Source of the DNA: Bifidobacterium asteroides | GTDB taxonomy: Bacteria; Actinomycetota; Actinomycetes; Actinomycetales; Bifidobacteriaceae | NCBI RefSeq assembly: GCF_003202695.1 | Contig: NZ_QGLL01000010.1 | Coordinates: 1-64,000 of the forward strand | Reading direction: 5' to 3' | Length of the DNA stretch: 64,000 bases | Program-made: the position numbers and the translations under genes | The notes under the pieces: model-generated | The model's input: only the letters and a program-made list of their open reading frames with translations | Told to the model about the DNA's origin: nothing | Database searches by the model: none | In this document: one piece after another, positions 27,001 through 35,467 of the stretch | Layout of the letters: each line of letters begins with the position of its first letter | Numbering within the stretch: position 1 is the stretch's first letter

Positions 27001-29869
27001 GACCCGTTGCGTCCTGATACTCCAACCGGTACAGAGTGGGTTCCGCATATCCCTGAACGGTAAAGTTCGCCGCTGTCTTATAAAAATAGAGACGGATCTC
27101 ATCAATAGTCAGCTGCTTTGCCAGACTCACTTCTAGAGAATCGACCGAGTTCGGCGAACCAGCAGTCCCCCAGAAGGGTTCATTGATGGTGCTACCATCC
27201 ACGGCGGCACTCGCTGGCTGATTCGGAGCCTCAAAGCTGGCTTTGACCTGGGCCCCACGAGCCAGATCGGTACGGTCAATTGCTCTGGGATCAATGTTGC
27301 GGCCCGCCTTGGCGAAGATGTCAGTCACACGCGAATCAGCGGAATAGGTGACATTTTTGGCCTCTGCCAACGATTCGCGATCGAAAACGACCAGGGTTGC
27401 GGATGAATCTGCCTGATCACCCAACCGGGCCTTTCCTGTATGCGCATCATAAAGAACATGCGTCAATTTGTCCGAAGTCATGACTCTCCGCCCTGAAAGA
27501 TAGAGGGAGAATCCTGCCGGCCCGTGATAATGACTGCCGTCCCGATCCCAAACGATTGTCATATCCTGCCCGTGGTAGCTCAGATTGTTGATCGTGAAAT
27601 AGTTCCAACCTGGTATGGCTATAGGGTTCAGCTCGATTGTGGAATCCTGCCTAGGCACCAGACCTGCAACATCCTCGATCAAAGTCCAGTTCGTGGTTCC
27701 AAGCTGGGTGTGATGAATCCACGACCTATAGTCGATTCGCCCGCCATGTTCAGCGGTCGCCGTGTTCCAGAATTCATTTTGATCAGGATACCGGTTATCG
27801 CCGCCTTGATAGTGTGCGAAAGCATTCCAATACAGCAGTTTTTTGAACATTTCCTTGCTGATGTACCCCTTGTCGGAAGCATGATACCGACGAATGCCTT
27901 GCGCATAAATACGGAACAGGGGCACAGAATTGATCACGGAGAAATTGTTGGAGTAAGTTTTCCCCGGGTTGGCTTCAGCTCTGGCCTTGACGTCCTCTTG
28001 ATTAGCGGTATAGAAGGGGAAGACAGGGAACTCATCGGCATCGGCGAACAGCCTCAGGGCACGTTCATAATCATCCTTGTAGTCGGCCTCCCCCTGAGCC
28101 GGCATCAGCCCAGCTGCGTATGGATAATAGTTGTTGTTCTCTTTCCACTTGGCGAATTGACCGTTGTGTTCCCCGATGAACTTGTGCTGAATGAGTTTGG
28201 TATCTGGATTCCAAAGCTGTTCAAGGATCTGCGAGCGGATCTCATCCGCGGTACGCGACATCGCCTCCGCGCCTTCACTGTTGCCCGCTGTGGCAAACGC
28301 CTCCGAAGCAGCCTTGGCGTTCGCCCAGACCCAAGCGCTTTCAGCCCTATCCATGGGTTCGCGTTCGTGCTCAAAGAAAGAGACAGCATCAGAATCATTG
28401 CCGGTCATGGAAGCCCAGTCCCAGTCGATAAGCTTGTTGCCGTTGCGATTGAAGGATGAATTCTTAGCCCCTATTAGAGCATTGACATCATTGCGCCCAT
28501 AGGTCCCTATCGCTGAGGCAATATCGGCAGGGCCTCCATGCACCTTGAAGGATTCCCAGGCTGCATCGGTTATATATTGCGTGTAGCTGTTATTCCAGCT
28601 CGTTCCACCCGGGTTATCGACATATTGCCGGCTTTTGGATGTCTCGCCAGCCGCTACCCACGAGCCGTAAGCATATGTGGGATCACGAAGATACTTCAAA
28701 TCATTGATGAACATGCACGTGGTCAGCACAATGGAATTGTTGTATCCGAGCACTCCTTCAATAGCTGCAGGGAACTGGTAGGTATTGCCCGGCATATTAG
28801 CATCAATGAAATTGAAACGGCTAAGCCACCACCGGTAGAAGACCGTCTTATCGATATTTGGTTCAGGCGTCTCAATATAGGGGATATTATCGGCCCACCA
28901 TTTGTTATACGCGGTGACGTGAGCCTTATAGGCTTCTTCAGGCGATTCAGAACGGATGCGGCCATACTCTTGCTTGGAGGAAGGAAGCTCATCGGCAAGC
29001 AGCCCAAGCTGGAGTTTCCCGGTCTGCTCGCTGTTGGAGGAAAGGTGCAGATCAGCAGCAAGATGGCCATTCTCAGGACGCATGCCACTGCCCGAAAAGC
29101 GTGGATAGACAGTGGTCAAATCGCGGTTTGTCTTAACCACTCCAGTCAGCTCATCCCCATCTTCAACACTGGCAAGCGGCGATGTGGCGCGCAAAGTCAC
29201 ATCGTTCGCTCCGCCCTTGTTGATAATTCGGTATTGAGCGACAAGCACGTTTTCATTAGTGATGTACTTGACCAATTCCACGGATAGGGACGGATCATCC
29301 GTCTCAAAGCTGCCTCGCCAATAACTAGGGGTCTGCTTCCGCTTATCAGCAACCTCATGAACAGCCAGCTTTTGTTGTCCTTTATAAAAATCAACGGTAA
29401 AAGCGCCCTTGCTGCTGATCGTGTCCTTGTAGGCTATCTCGCCTCCAAACCCGAATACCGATGGTTCATGAGTACGCATATAAGCAGCTCGGCCGCGAGA
29501 AAATAGATACTGATTGGTATCTGCACCCTCGTAGGCATAGGTTCCGGCATCGTTGGTCCCCTTGCCGGTCGGCTGGTCGCCTTTTCTGGTGAGAATCCGA
29601 TCAATCCAAAAATCATGATTAGTGTCTGTCCCCGCCCCCTGGGAAAGATCCTTGTCAAAGACCTTCGCAAGATAGCCAGCAGAGGGATCATAGGCCTGTC
29701 CGCTGGCTGGAATCGGATTATCCACACCTTCGAAATGGGGGTACCCGATCTCTGCATTCGCGCTGGAATACTCACTAGCAGACGCAGGCAGCACTCCGCC
29801 AGTGGCAAGCGTCGCCACTGCGGCAAAGGCGACCACCAGGGAGGCCAAGCCTTGAGATAATTTATACAT
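24068..29869 (-). CDS. Very large cell-surface glycoside hydrolase with carbohydrate-binding, Ig-like and FIVAR modules
   Basis: This 1933-residue protein has a signal peptide at 1-31 (ends ASA), an N-terminal beta-sandwich (35-330) and a six-hairpin/MGH1-like (alpha/alpha)6 catalytic region (about 340-760; WWLSRFNFIDANMPG, IDWDWASMTGND, WNAFAHYQGGDNRYPDQ). Then come F5/8 type C-like modules (about 862-1006, 1111-1263, 1426-1598), a PKD/Ig-like segment (1020-1103) and a Big_4-like segment (1276-1420). Four FIVAR repeats follow (1605-1880, with DKTNLTNLVKEASALHEEDY-type starts), then a TM helix and RRKRQR tail after a degenerate sorting-like LTSTG. Architecture recalls bifidobacterial arabinan/arabinoside-releasing enzymes such as GH121, but the family is not confirmed. 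Start 29869 has GAAAGGAAC upstream and begins the signal peptide. The gene is AT-richer than the core genes. Confidence 0.85.
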   Translation of the reverse strand: MYKLSQGLASLVVAFAAVATLATGGVLPASASEYSSANAEIGYPHFEGVDNPIPASGQAYDPSAGYLAKVFDKDLSQGAGTDTNHDFWIDRILTRKGDQPTGKGTNDAGTYAYEGADTNQYLFSRGRAAYMRTHEPSVFGFGGEIAYKDTISSKGAFTVDFYKGQQKLAVHEVADKRKQTPSYWRGSFETDDPSLSVELVKYITNENVLVAQYRIINKGGANDVTLRATSPLASVEDGDELTGVVKTNRDLTTVYPRFSGSGMRPENGHLAADLHLSSNSEQTGKLQLGLLADELPSSKQEYGRIRSESPEEAYKAHVTAYNKWWADNIPYIETPEPNIDKTVFYRWWLSRFNFIDANMPGNTYQFPAAIEGVLGYNNSIVLTTCMFINDLKYLRDPTYAYGSWVAAGETSKSRQYVDNPGGTSWNNSYTQYITDAAWESFKVHGGPADIASAIGTYGRNDVNALIGAKNSSFNRNGNKLIDWDWASMTGNDSDAVSFFEHEREPMDRAESAWVWANAKAASEAFATAGNSEGAEAMSRTADEIRSQILEQLWNPDTKLIQHKFIGEHNGQFAKWKENNNYYPYAAGLMPAQGEADYKDDYERALRLFADADEFPVFPFYTANQEDVKARAEANPGKTYSNNFSVINSVPLFRIYAQGIRRYHASDKGYISKEMFKKLLYWNAFAHYQGGDNRYPDQNEFWNTATAEHGGRIDYRSWIHHTQLGTTNWTLIEDVAGLVPRQDSTIELNPIAIPGWNYFTINNLSYHGQDMTIVWDRDGSHYHGPAGFSLYLSGRRVMTSDKLTHVLYDAHTGKARLGDQADSSATLVVFDRESLAEAKNVTYSADSRVTDIFAKAGRNIDPRAIDRTDLARGAQVKASFEAPNQPASAAVDGSTINEPFWGTAGSPNSVDSLEVSLAKQLTIDEIRLYFYKTAANFTVQGYAEPTLYRLEYQDATGQWKQVEQQYRSPNVPEANYNLIRFPAIQARKLRVTFTHAPGARTGLKEIEAYHTGITAPTTENQPPSVQAYVSKIGSQGAQLSGVVKDDGMPFGRLTTNWAQVSGPGKATFADPSSPSTTVKFNLEGDYVLRLTASDGQKNGHADVRVHGIPSDGLFNTAPQAKATASYTNSYLPSGNVKVVNDGNTSNDGGTPNLSWNNWGDPHTGEEPWLQLQWPGHVPLSKASLYFWTDNGGVPMVRSWKLQYHDAASGNWKDVQLRPGSVYGVDKDGPNTVLFDQVDTDGIRAVFPKGAIVGVSEFETYAEDPLTVPDLDLPTEIGHVPQLPTNVEVAYGGGWRRNLTVLWPEVTKDMVSAEGEFKLTGTVIGASQKSTATVWVRSDLHSPFINGIESSEQTVYTGSDRTLLRLPSTVTGIYNNGVHKSGLPVTWDAQQVAAIDLQRPGDYSVEGAVPDVAAGTRAKLTVHVVDRYQKEVGWVEKSATSSVSAEASWSPAQGKLNDGILIDDTWPSEDDADVNAKVWGSWGAAVDGMYAEYEWPHKITIDSSRVQFWANFRTVNDSKGGLEIPRNWKIQYLDENGKFRDVENARYATVRNDPGHHATDHGGWSTAEFTPVYTDKLRLVLDPHQGTGTFGVAVAEWQVHAPDQAEKVDKTNLTNLVKEASALHEEDYTPGTWGDFSSALKGARTVLDEAKATQKDVDDAFNKLAAAQQALKKRADKEHLTEVINQAGSIKQSDYTEDTAAALRTALDKARGIQLDPEAEQAAVDAATASLQQAIKGLKSKASVRPATNKRTLQEAVNRADTLQEKAYTTQSWQAFSKALGRAKGVLADENATQDQVDRAVLDLVQAQASLQALNPDGHGSAKVDKSRLKAVLDQAGKLQPVAGSPELSERLARAVAGARKVMTDPAATQAQVDAAISELEGLLRQVADIQKQAEGKTGTLTSTGVAVLVLALSAAALLLMGALALLWIRRKRQR

Positions 29870-30003
29870 ACCATGTTCCTTTCGGGCGCATTTGCCGTCA
29901 AGCCATGTAGCAATCCACATCACTGTGAAAGAGCACAGCCCGTTGCCCAGCAATTTACCAAGCACAAAACAGCAAATGGCATTGATCTTGAAGCATCGAA
30001 TTC

Positions 30004-30032
30004 AGTGTAAATCAGAGAATGCGCTTTCGCAA
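30004..30032 (-). promoter_or_regulatory. Promoter and operator-like sites of the glycosidase gene
   Basis: On the minus strand TTGCGA (30027-30032) and TACACT (30004-30009) are 17 bases apart, a good -35/-10 pair 135 bases before the glycosidase ATG. TGCGCTTTCGCA (30020-30031) overlaps the -35 and resembles a LacI-family half-operator (TGCGAAAGCG on the minus strand). A tandem repeat GTTTTCGC x2 (30058-30073) lies just upstream. Otherwise 29870-30433 has no gene; an inverted repeat is listed separately. Confidence 0.5.
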
Positions 30033-30228
30033 ATCTAATATAGGATTTATTAACTTTGTTTTCGCGTTTTCGCTTTTTTATTTTCCTCGTATTACTTCCC
30101 TGTCGCCACACATGGACCGTCAAACATGCTGGCACTCATTGCTCCGCCTGATAACTGGCATCACCGACAGTGGCAGGCCCCAAGCGCTGAAACAATCAGG
30201 CCTTATTCGACCTCTCAAATGGTGGAGA

Positions 30229-30299
30229 GGGATAACCGAATCCCTGCGACAGCCTCGTTTGCAACTTTCCGCACAAACAATACGAGGCCGGGTTATCCC
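30229..30299. repeat. Nested inverted repeat
   Basis: GGGATAACC (30229-30237) matches GGTTATCCC (30291-30299), and GCCTCGT (30252-30258) matches ACGAGGC (30282-30288). Together they can form a 71-base two-tier stem. It lies 135 bases beyond the 3' end of the regulator gene at 30434. It may be a structured RNA 3' end or a remnant of a small mobile repeat; no U-run was seen. Confidence 0.5.
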
Positions 30300-30433
30300 C
30301 TAACAATAGGCGCGCAGCGCTGCCGCACCCATGCTGACACCACGAGCATCCTGTACGGACCTGCCATTACACAAGCCGCTGGCTACATATTTCAAGATTC
30401 ATATAAGGTCAATCGAGACACAAGGACGAGCCA

Positions 30434-31126
30434 TTACACCATCCGAAGGTATCTATAGGCCGTGGACTCCGAGATGGACAGCAGCCTGGCAACCTTCGCC
30501 ACCGAACCCTTGATGTTGAAACAACCCTGGTCATTCAACCGCCGTATCGCATCAAGTCGCTGTTCAGGACTCAATTGATCAATCCTCGCCCCTGCCTCGA
30601 CGCAGGTTTGATCGATTACCTGTTCTATGACATCGTCCGCTGAAGCTACCAGGTTCTCTTCCTGCTGCTCGGTGTCATTATGGTCAGACACTGGGAAGTA
30701 CATATCCTTCAACTGTTCGACCATATGCTCGATAGCCAGCAATGGCGTTTGATCGCTGTTAATACACAGTGCTCCGACAATCTTTCCTCGATGTCTTATC
30801 AGGTACGTGGAGGAGACAAGCAGGTTCTTGTTGGTGGAAGACCTTCCCCGGTATCCAACCACGTAATCACTGCCATCAGGTGTCCCATCGCGCACGAGAT
30901 GAAGCAAAAAATCGGTCGCCGGAGAACCGACTTCCCGAGAAGACACCTGACCATTAGCTATAGCAATGATCGAGTTCTTCGTATTGGCAACATCATGCAA
31001 CACCACTTCGGTTCTCGGCCCTAAAACCTCACCAAGGAAATTGACCAAAGGAATATACTGCTTCAGATATTGAGCATCATCTGCCGAATCAGACTCCTGA
31101 TCGACTGTCCTGGCATTATGCACCAT
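30434..31126 (-). CDS. YheO/DauR-like transcriptional regulator (PAS_6 + HTH)
   Basis: This 230-residue protein has a YheO-like PAS domain in residues 15-135 (LKQYIPLVNFLGEVLGPRTE, VVLHDVANTKNSIIAIANG, KNLLVSSTYLIRHRGKIVGALCIN). An acidic linker follows, then a C-terminal HTH_22 (LDAIRRLNDQGCFNIKGSVA, KVARLLSISESTAYRYLRMV). Members such as DauR sense D-amino acids or related ligands. It lies 111 bases downstream of dsdA on the same strand, behind the GntP-type permease, so it probably controls, or responds to products of, the D-serine genes. Regulating the adjacent glycosidase is possible but less likely. Confidence 0.87.
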   Translation of the reverse strand: MVHNARTVDQESDSADDAQYLKQYIPLVNFLGEVLGPRTEVVLHDVANTKNSIIAIANGQVSSREVGSPATDFLLHLVRDGTPDGSDYVVGYRGRSSTNKNLLVSSTYLIRHRGKIVGALCINSDQTPLLAIEHMVEQLKDMYFPVSDHNDTEQQEENLVASADDVIEQVIDQTCVEAGARIDQLSPEQRLDAIRRLNDQGCFNIKGSVAKVARLLSISESTAYRYLRMV

Positions 31127-31237
31127 ACGCGTTCACCCCATCGCATCTGTATACAACCGTATTTCACGCATGTCTGCCCAGGTCAGAGGGTGGCCTCCCA
31201 AAACGCTGGCACACTCCGACCTGTTACGGCAGTAGTT

Positions 31238-32587
31238 CTAAAGTAGACTCTCTCCTTTGGCGATATAGGCGGACATCTCATCCCGGGGCACCATAGACCC
31301 GCCAGTGCACCACGCTATATGCGTCGCCCTGGCCATAGAAGCATCATCCAACCCGATCTTTCTGATGTACTCCCCGCCGCTCAGGACTCGCCATGGTCCC
31401 ACAAATCCGGCAGCAGCCGAAGGCTCGATATTTATGCCTGATGCATCATGAAGACTGGCCTCAATACGGAAGAGCTCATCATCATCTATGGTGAGGAAAC
31501 CGTCCACTAGACCTTGCATGGCCTTGCCCACGAATCGAGACGGGCGTCCACAGGCCAGACCATCAGCTGCAGTCACATTATCGATTCCAAAGTCCTGAAC
31601 GCTTACCTTATCGTGCAGACCAGTGTATGTGCCCAAGAACATGGATGGGCAATGGGTCGGCTCAGCAAAGATGCAGTGCACAGCATCACCGAAGACCGTC
31701 TTGAGCCCAAAAGCCACACCGCCAGGAGAGCCACCAACCCCACAGGGCAGGTAGACAAAGAGAGGATTATCCTGGTCCACTCGAACATCATAGGTGCGCA
31801 ACTGGCCCGCCAGACGCCTTCCGGCTACGGCATAGCCCAGAAAGAGGGTGGTGGAATTTTCGTCATCGATGAAGTAAGCCATGGGATCGGACTGGGCCTC
31901 TTTCCTGCCAGATGCAACTGCGACCGAATAGTCCGATTGATACTCATAGACATGAACGCCATTGGCGCGAAGCTTGTCCTTTTTCCATTGTCGTGCATCC
32001 GCCGACATATGCACACTGGCATCAAAGCCCAGAGCTGCACTCATGATGCCGATGGACAGCCCCAAGTTGCCGGTCGAACCGACTGCGATCTTATACTGGC
32101 TGAAGAATTTCTTCATAGCGGGCGTCGCCAGCTTGCGATAATCATCATCGACAGTCAACAGTCCGGCATCAATGGCCAGGTCCTCAGCATGCTTAAGCAC
32201 CTCGTAGATGCCGCCTCGCGCCTTAATGGATCCGCTGATAGGCAATTCACTGTCCAACTTAGCCCACAACTGTCCCGGCAACTGTTGACCATATCGATTG
32301 CCCAGCGCTGCAGCCAAGCCCGGAACCGCGACAAGCGGCGATTCTATGATCCCCATGGAACTCGCTGTGGCCGGGAACAGCGCCATAATTAGCGGTGCAA
32401 ACCTCTTCAATCGATCTGCAGCGTCGTCAACATCCGTGACCGTCAGGCCCACGCGCTCAATTCCATCCTTTGCAGGCAAAACCTGATCATTGAACCAGGT
32501 CGTTTCTTGCTCCTGCATCAGTTCCTTCAAGAGCGGCAGGTCACTGGTCCATTGCGCAGCCGTTTTTCCGTGTATCAATTCATTCAT
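31238..32587 (-). CDS. dsdA: D-serine ammonia-lyase
   Basis: This 449-residue PLP enzyme converts D-serine to pyruvate and ammonia. The PLP-lysine segment [20 protein letters not shown] matches DsdA, as do the glycine-rich loop [20 protein letters not shown] and [14 protein letters not shown]; length matches the 440-residue family norm. The start at 32587 is preceded by AAGGAGTCG; a 9-codon longer frame lacks this. The 5' neighbour is a GntP-family permease 54 bases upstream on the same strand and the 3' neighbour is a YheO-like regulator, so this is a D-serine uptake/degradation locus. The gene is AT-richer than core genes, consistent with acquisition. Confidence 0.95.
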   Translation of the reverse strand: MNELIHGKTAAQWTSDLPLLKELMQEQETTWFNDQVLPAKDGIERVGLTVTDVDDAADRLKRFAPLIMALFPATASSMGIIESPLVAVPGLAAALGNRYGQQLPGQLWAKLDSELPISGSIKARGGIYEVLKHAEDLAIDAGLLTVDDDYRKLATPAMKKFFSQYKIAVGSTGNLGLSIGIMSAALGFDASVHMSADARQWKKDKLRANGVHVYEYQSDYSVAVASGRKEAQSDPMAYFIDDENSTTLFLGYAVAGRRLAGQLRTYDVRVDQDNPLFVYLPCGVGGSPGGVAFGLKTVFGDAVHCIFAEPTHCPSMFLGTYTGLHDKVSVQDFGIDNVTAADGLACGRPSRFVGKAMQGLVDGFLTIDDDELFRIEASLHDASGINIEPSAAAGFVGPWRVLSGGEYIRKIGLDDASMARATHIAWCTGGSMVPRDEMSAYIAKGESLL

Positions 32588-32641
32588 GATTCGACTCCTT
32601 TTTATTCTCGCCAAGCCGTTGTCGTTTCTCGGCCAATCAAG

Positions 32642-33988
32642 TTAAACGACCAGACTCAGCAGCAAAGTAACTCCTAGAGCTATAACGGATGTGATCGATG
32701 TGCCGACTGTCAGTGTCTTGTAAGCCTGTGGAACACTTATATGCAAATATTCCTTGACCATCCAGAACAGAGAATCGGTCACATGCGTCAGCCCAATGGC
32801 GCCGGCTCCAATAGCCAGAGCCAGAATCGCAGGCGAAAGGCCGGGATTGGCCGCCAGCATGGGCAGCACGATGCCAGCAGCGCTGATCATGGCCACGGTG
32901 GCAGAACCGACAGCAAAATGCAGTATCAAAGCTATGAGCCAGGCCAGAATGATAGGACTGACCGGCAAATGGGAGAAGGCCTTGGCCAGACCAGGCGCAA
33001 CTCCCGAAGCCGTCAGCACCGCATTGAAAGCTCCTCCGGCACCGATGATCAGCAGAATTCCACCGATCGGGCCAAAGGAACCGTCAGTTATTTCTTGCAA
33101 CTGCTTCAACCCGAACCCCTTGTTTAGCCCGAGGGACCAATAAGCAAACAGGAGAGCAATGGTCAAGGCCGAGATCGGATTTCCGATGACATTGATCCAC
33201 TTCATCGCCAGAATGTCACTCGGCAGCATCCGTGCGGATATGGTTCTGGTCACCATGATCAACAGAGGCAGAAGAATAGTAAGCAAGGTGATGCCAAAAC
33301 CAGGAAGCTTCTTCTCGCTCTCTTCATCAAAAGAACCCATACCGCCTTCTTCGTCCTTTATCAGAGCAGGGTCATGTGCCGGTATGGCAAAATGCGCAAA
33401 CAAGACTCCGCCGACTAGAACGGAAGGGACCGCAACGCACAAACCCAGTAAAATCACTGTCCCAATATCGGCATGCAAGGTCCCTGCGATTGCCGTAGCA
33501 GCCGGATGAGGCGGAAGAATGCAGTGCACCACCATCAAAGAAGTAGCCAAGGGAATGCCGATTTTGAGCCGTGATATGCCCGCCTCTTTAGCTACCACAA
33601 AGACCAAGGGCACCAGAAGAACAAAACCGACCTCAACAAAAACCGGTATCCCGCAAATTAAGCCAAGCAAGGCCATGATGATTGTTGCGTGCTGTTTGCC
33701 GAACACACGCAGCATGGTCTGGGCCAACCGTTGGGCCCCGCCCGAGACCTCCAGCAATTTGCCCAGAACAGCCCCGAATCCAATGATCAGTGTAAGAAAT
33801 CCGAGGGTATCCCCAACACCCTTTTCTATAGTATCGATGATTTTATCCAGAGGCACCCGGGTAACAAACGCCACAAAGAAGGCCGCAATCAACAGAGCGA
33901 GCGATGGATGCATCCGGACCTTGACGATCAGCAGCACAATTAGAGCTATGGCAATCAATAAGACCACCAAAAGCGGACCAGTATCCAT
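32642..33988 (-). CDS. GntP-family permease (gluconate/D-serine type)
   Basis: This 448-residue, about 12-14-helix permease has the family strings GFGAVLGKLLEVSGGAQRLA, LGLICGIPVFVEVGFVLLVP, LPPHPAATAIAGTLHADIGT and GLTHVTDSLFWMVKEYL. GntP members carry gluconate, fructuronate or D-serine (DsdX). Co-location 54 bases before dsdA argues for D-serine, making it a DsdX analogue. The ATG has GGAG 5 bases upstream. A consensus-like promoter lies at 34026-34054. It would be the first gene of a gntP-dsdA-regulator operon. Confidence 0.9.
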   Translation of the reverse strand: MDTGPLLVVLLIAIALIVLLIVKVRMHPSLALLIAAFFVAFVTRVPLDKIIDTIEKGVGDTLGFLTLIIGFGAVLGKLLEVSGGAQRLAQTMLRVFGKQHATIIMALLGLICGIPVFVEVGFVLLVPLVFVVAKEAGISRLKIGIPLATSLMVVHCILPPHPAATAIAGTLHADIGTVILLGLCVAVPSVLVGGVLFAHFAIPAHDPALIKDEEGGMGSFDEESEKKLPGFGITLLTILLPLLIMVTRTISARMLPSDILAMKWINVIGNPISALTIALLFAYWSLGLNKGFGLKQLQEITDGSFGPIGGILLIIGAGGAFNAVLTASGVAPGLAKAFSHLPVSPIILAWLIALILHFAVGSATVAMISAAGIVLPMLAANPGLSPAILALAIGAGAIGLTHVTDSLFWMVKEYLHISVPQAYKTLTVGTSITSVIALGVTLLLSLVV

Positions 33989-34025
33989 GACAACTCCTTT
34001 GTTTTCAGAACACTAAGTAAAGAAA

Positions 34026-34054
34026 ATTTTACCGTTGTAACTATTTATTGTCAA
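34026..34054 (-). promoter_or_regulatory. Consensus promoter of the D-serine operon
   Basis: On the minus strand TTGACA (34049-34054), 17 bases, then TAAAAT (34026-34031): a near-consensus housekeeping promoter 38 bases before the permease ATG. Confidence 0.8.
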
Positions 34055-34096
34055 ACATAGCAGCAAATCGCTCTTGAAATATATCGGCATCAGGTC

Positions 34097-34126
34097 AAAA
34101 AAATCGCCGCCACATGGACGGCGATT
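34097..34126 (-). terminator. Rho-independent terminator of ilvC
   Basis: On the minus strand AATCGCCG (34119-34126) pairs with CGGCGATT (34102-34109) and is followed by seven T (34097-34103). It lies 28 bases after the ilvC stop and separates it from the D-serine promoter. Confidence 0.92.
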
Positions 34127-34153
34127 CGCAAGAGGCCATAGGCCTCCTAGAGG

Positions 34154-35203
34154 TCACTGCACCTGGGAGCGGGCGATCTTGCCAGTGAAGGACTGGGCCT
34201 CATCGGCATCCTTGACGTCCTTGTTCCAGGAGAACATGGCGCGCAGCTTGGGGCCGACCTCCTCGATCTTCTCGTGGGAGTACTTCTCCTGGAGTTCCTT
34301 GAACTTAGGGGCGCCGGCATCCTGGTCGTCGATGAACTCCTTGGCGAAGGAGCCGTCCTGAATGCGCTGCAGCTGGTGGCGCATCCTGTCCTTGGTGGAC
34401 TCGTCAACCACGGTGGAGGTGAAATCACCGTACTGAGCGGTGTCGGAGCAGGACCAGCGAGCCTTGTTCAGGCCGCCTTCGTTCATCAGATCAACCAGCA
34501 TCTTGAGTTCGTGGCAGACCTCGAAGTAGGCGATCTCCGGCTGGTAGCCAGCCTCCGTCAGCACCTCGAAGCCGGCCTCGACCAGATGGTTGACGCCGCC
34601 CATAAGCACATCCTGCTCACCAAAGAGGTCGGTCTCGGTCTCTTCCTTGAAGGTGGTCTTGATGGCGCCGGCGCGCAGAGCGCCCAGAGCCTTGGCGTAG
34701 GCCAGGGTGATGTCCCAGGCATCGCCGCGCGGATCCTGCTCCACGGCCACCACCACGGGCACGCCACGGCCAGCGACATACTCACGACGGACGATATGGC
34801 CCGGGCCCTTGGGGGCCACCATGAAGACAGGATGGTCGGCGCTGGGCTTGATGTAGCCGTAATGGATGTTGAACCCGTGGGCGAAGGCGACCGCCGCACC
34901 CTCCTTGATGTTGGGCTCGATGTCGTCCCGCCAGATGTTGCGCTGGTACTGGTCGGGGGCCAGAATCATGACGATGTCGGCCTCTTTGGTGGCTTCGGGC
35001 ACGGTCTTGACCTCCAGGCCCTGCTCCTTGGCGAAGGGCACCGACTTGGAATTGGCACGCAGGCCAACCACCACATCCACACCGGAATCACGCAGGTTCA
35101 GCGCATGAGCATGTCCCTGGGAACCGTAGCCGATGATGGCCACTTTCTTGCCTTGCAGAACCGAGAGGTCCCCATCCTTCTCATACCAGATCTGTGCTGC
35201 CAT
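34154..35203 (-). CDS. ilvC: Ketol-acid reductoisomerase
   Basis: This 349-residue class I KARI converts acetolactate and acetohydroxybutyrate to dihydroxy acids in branched-chain amino-acid synthesis. The N-terminal Rossmann domain carries [20 protein letters not shown] (NADPH binding). The knotted C-terminal domain has metal-ligand segments [12 protein letters not shown] and [17 protein letters not shown]. The ATG has GGAGTG 9 bases upstream. The 264-base leader carries several hairpins (35224-35362) that could regulate expression. A clear terminator follows at 34097. It lies on the same strand as, and downstream of, the MFS gene at 35468; the genes are probably separate units. Confidence 0.96.
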   Translation of the reverse strand: MAAQIWYEKDGDLSVLQGKKVAIIGYGSQGHAHALNLRDSGVDVVVGLRANSKSVPFAKEQGLEVKTVPEATKEADIVMILAPDQYQRNIWRDDIEPNIKEGAAVAFAHGFNIHYGYIKPSADHPVFMVAPKGPGHIVRREYVAGRGVPVVVAVEQDPRGDAWDITLAYAKALGALRAGAIKTTFKEETETDLFGEQDVLMGGVNHLVEAGFEVLTEAGYQPEIAYFEVCHELKMLVDLMNEGGLNKARWSCSDTAQYGDFTSTVVDESTKDRMRHQLQRIQDGSFAKEFIDDQDAGAPKFKELQEKYSHEKIEEVGPKLRAMFSWNKDVKDADEAQSFTGKIARSQVQ

Positions 35204-35223
35204 TATCTACACTCCTTTATGTG

Positions 35224-35362
35224 CGGTCCAACCGGACCGGCTCTTCCAGGCCGGGGAACGCAAAATACTGTGAATTCCTGTCGTTGTTCCAGGCGGACGA
35301 TGCTCTTTCGACCGAGGCGACGGATTTTGTCCTTGACCCCGATCCGTACCCTTTGGGTACGG
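35224..35362 (-). promoter_or_regulatory. Structured ilvC leader
   Basis: Three hairpins lie in the ilvC leader: CCGTACCC-TTT-GGGTACGG (35344-35362, perfect 8 bp), CGGTCC-AACC-GGACCG (35224-35239) just before the SD, and an overlapping alternative CCGGC/GCCGG using 35237-35241. The last two share bases and are mutually exclusive, as in attenuators or translational switches. No leader peptide rich in Ile/Leu/Val codons was found. Confidence 0.4.
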
Positions 35363-35467
35363 TATGCCTCCAACCATACTCGTGATATGGCCAGATGGAC
35401 TGTCCGCAATTCGTTGTTCGGACACCAGCGCGATTGGAGGAACCGGCCGGCGGGATGCATCCAGGGC

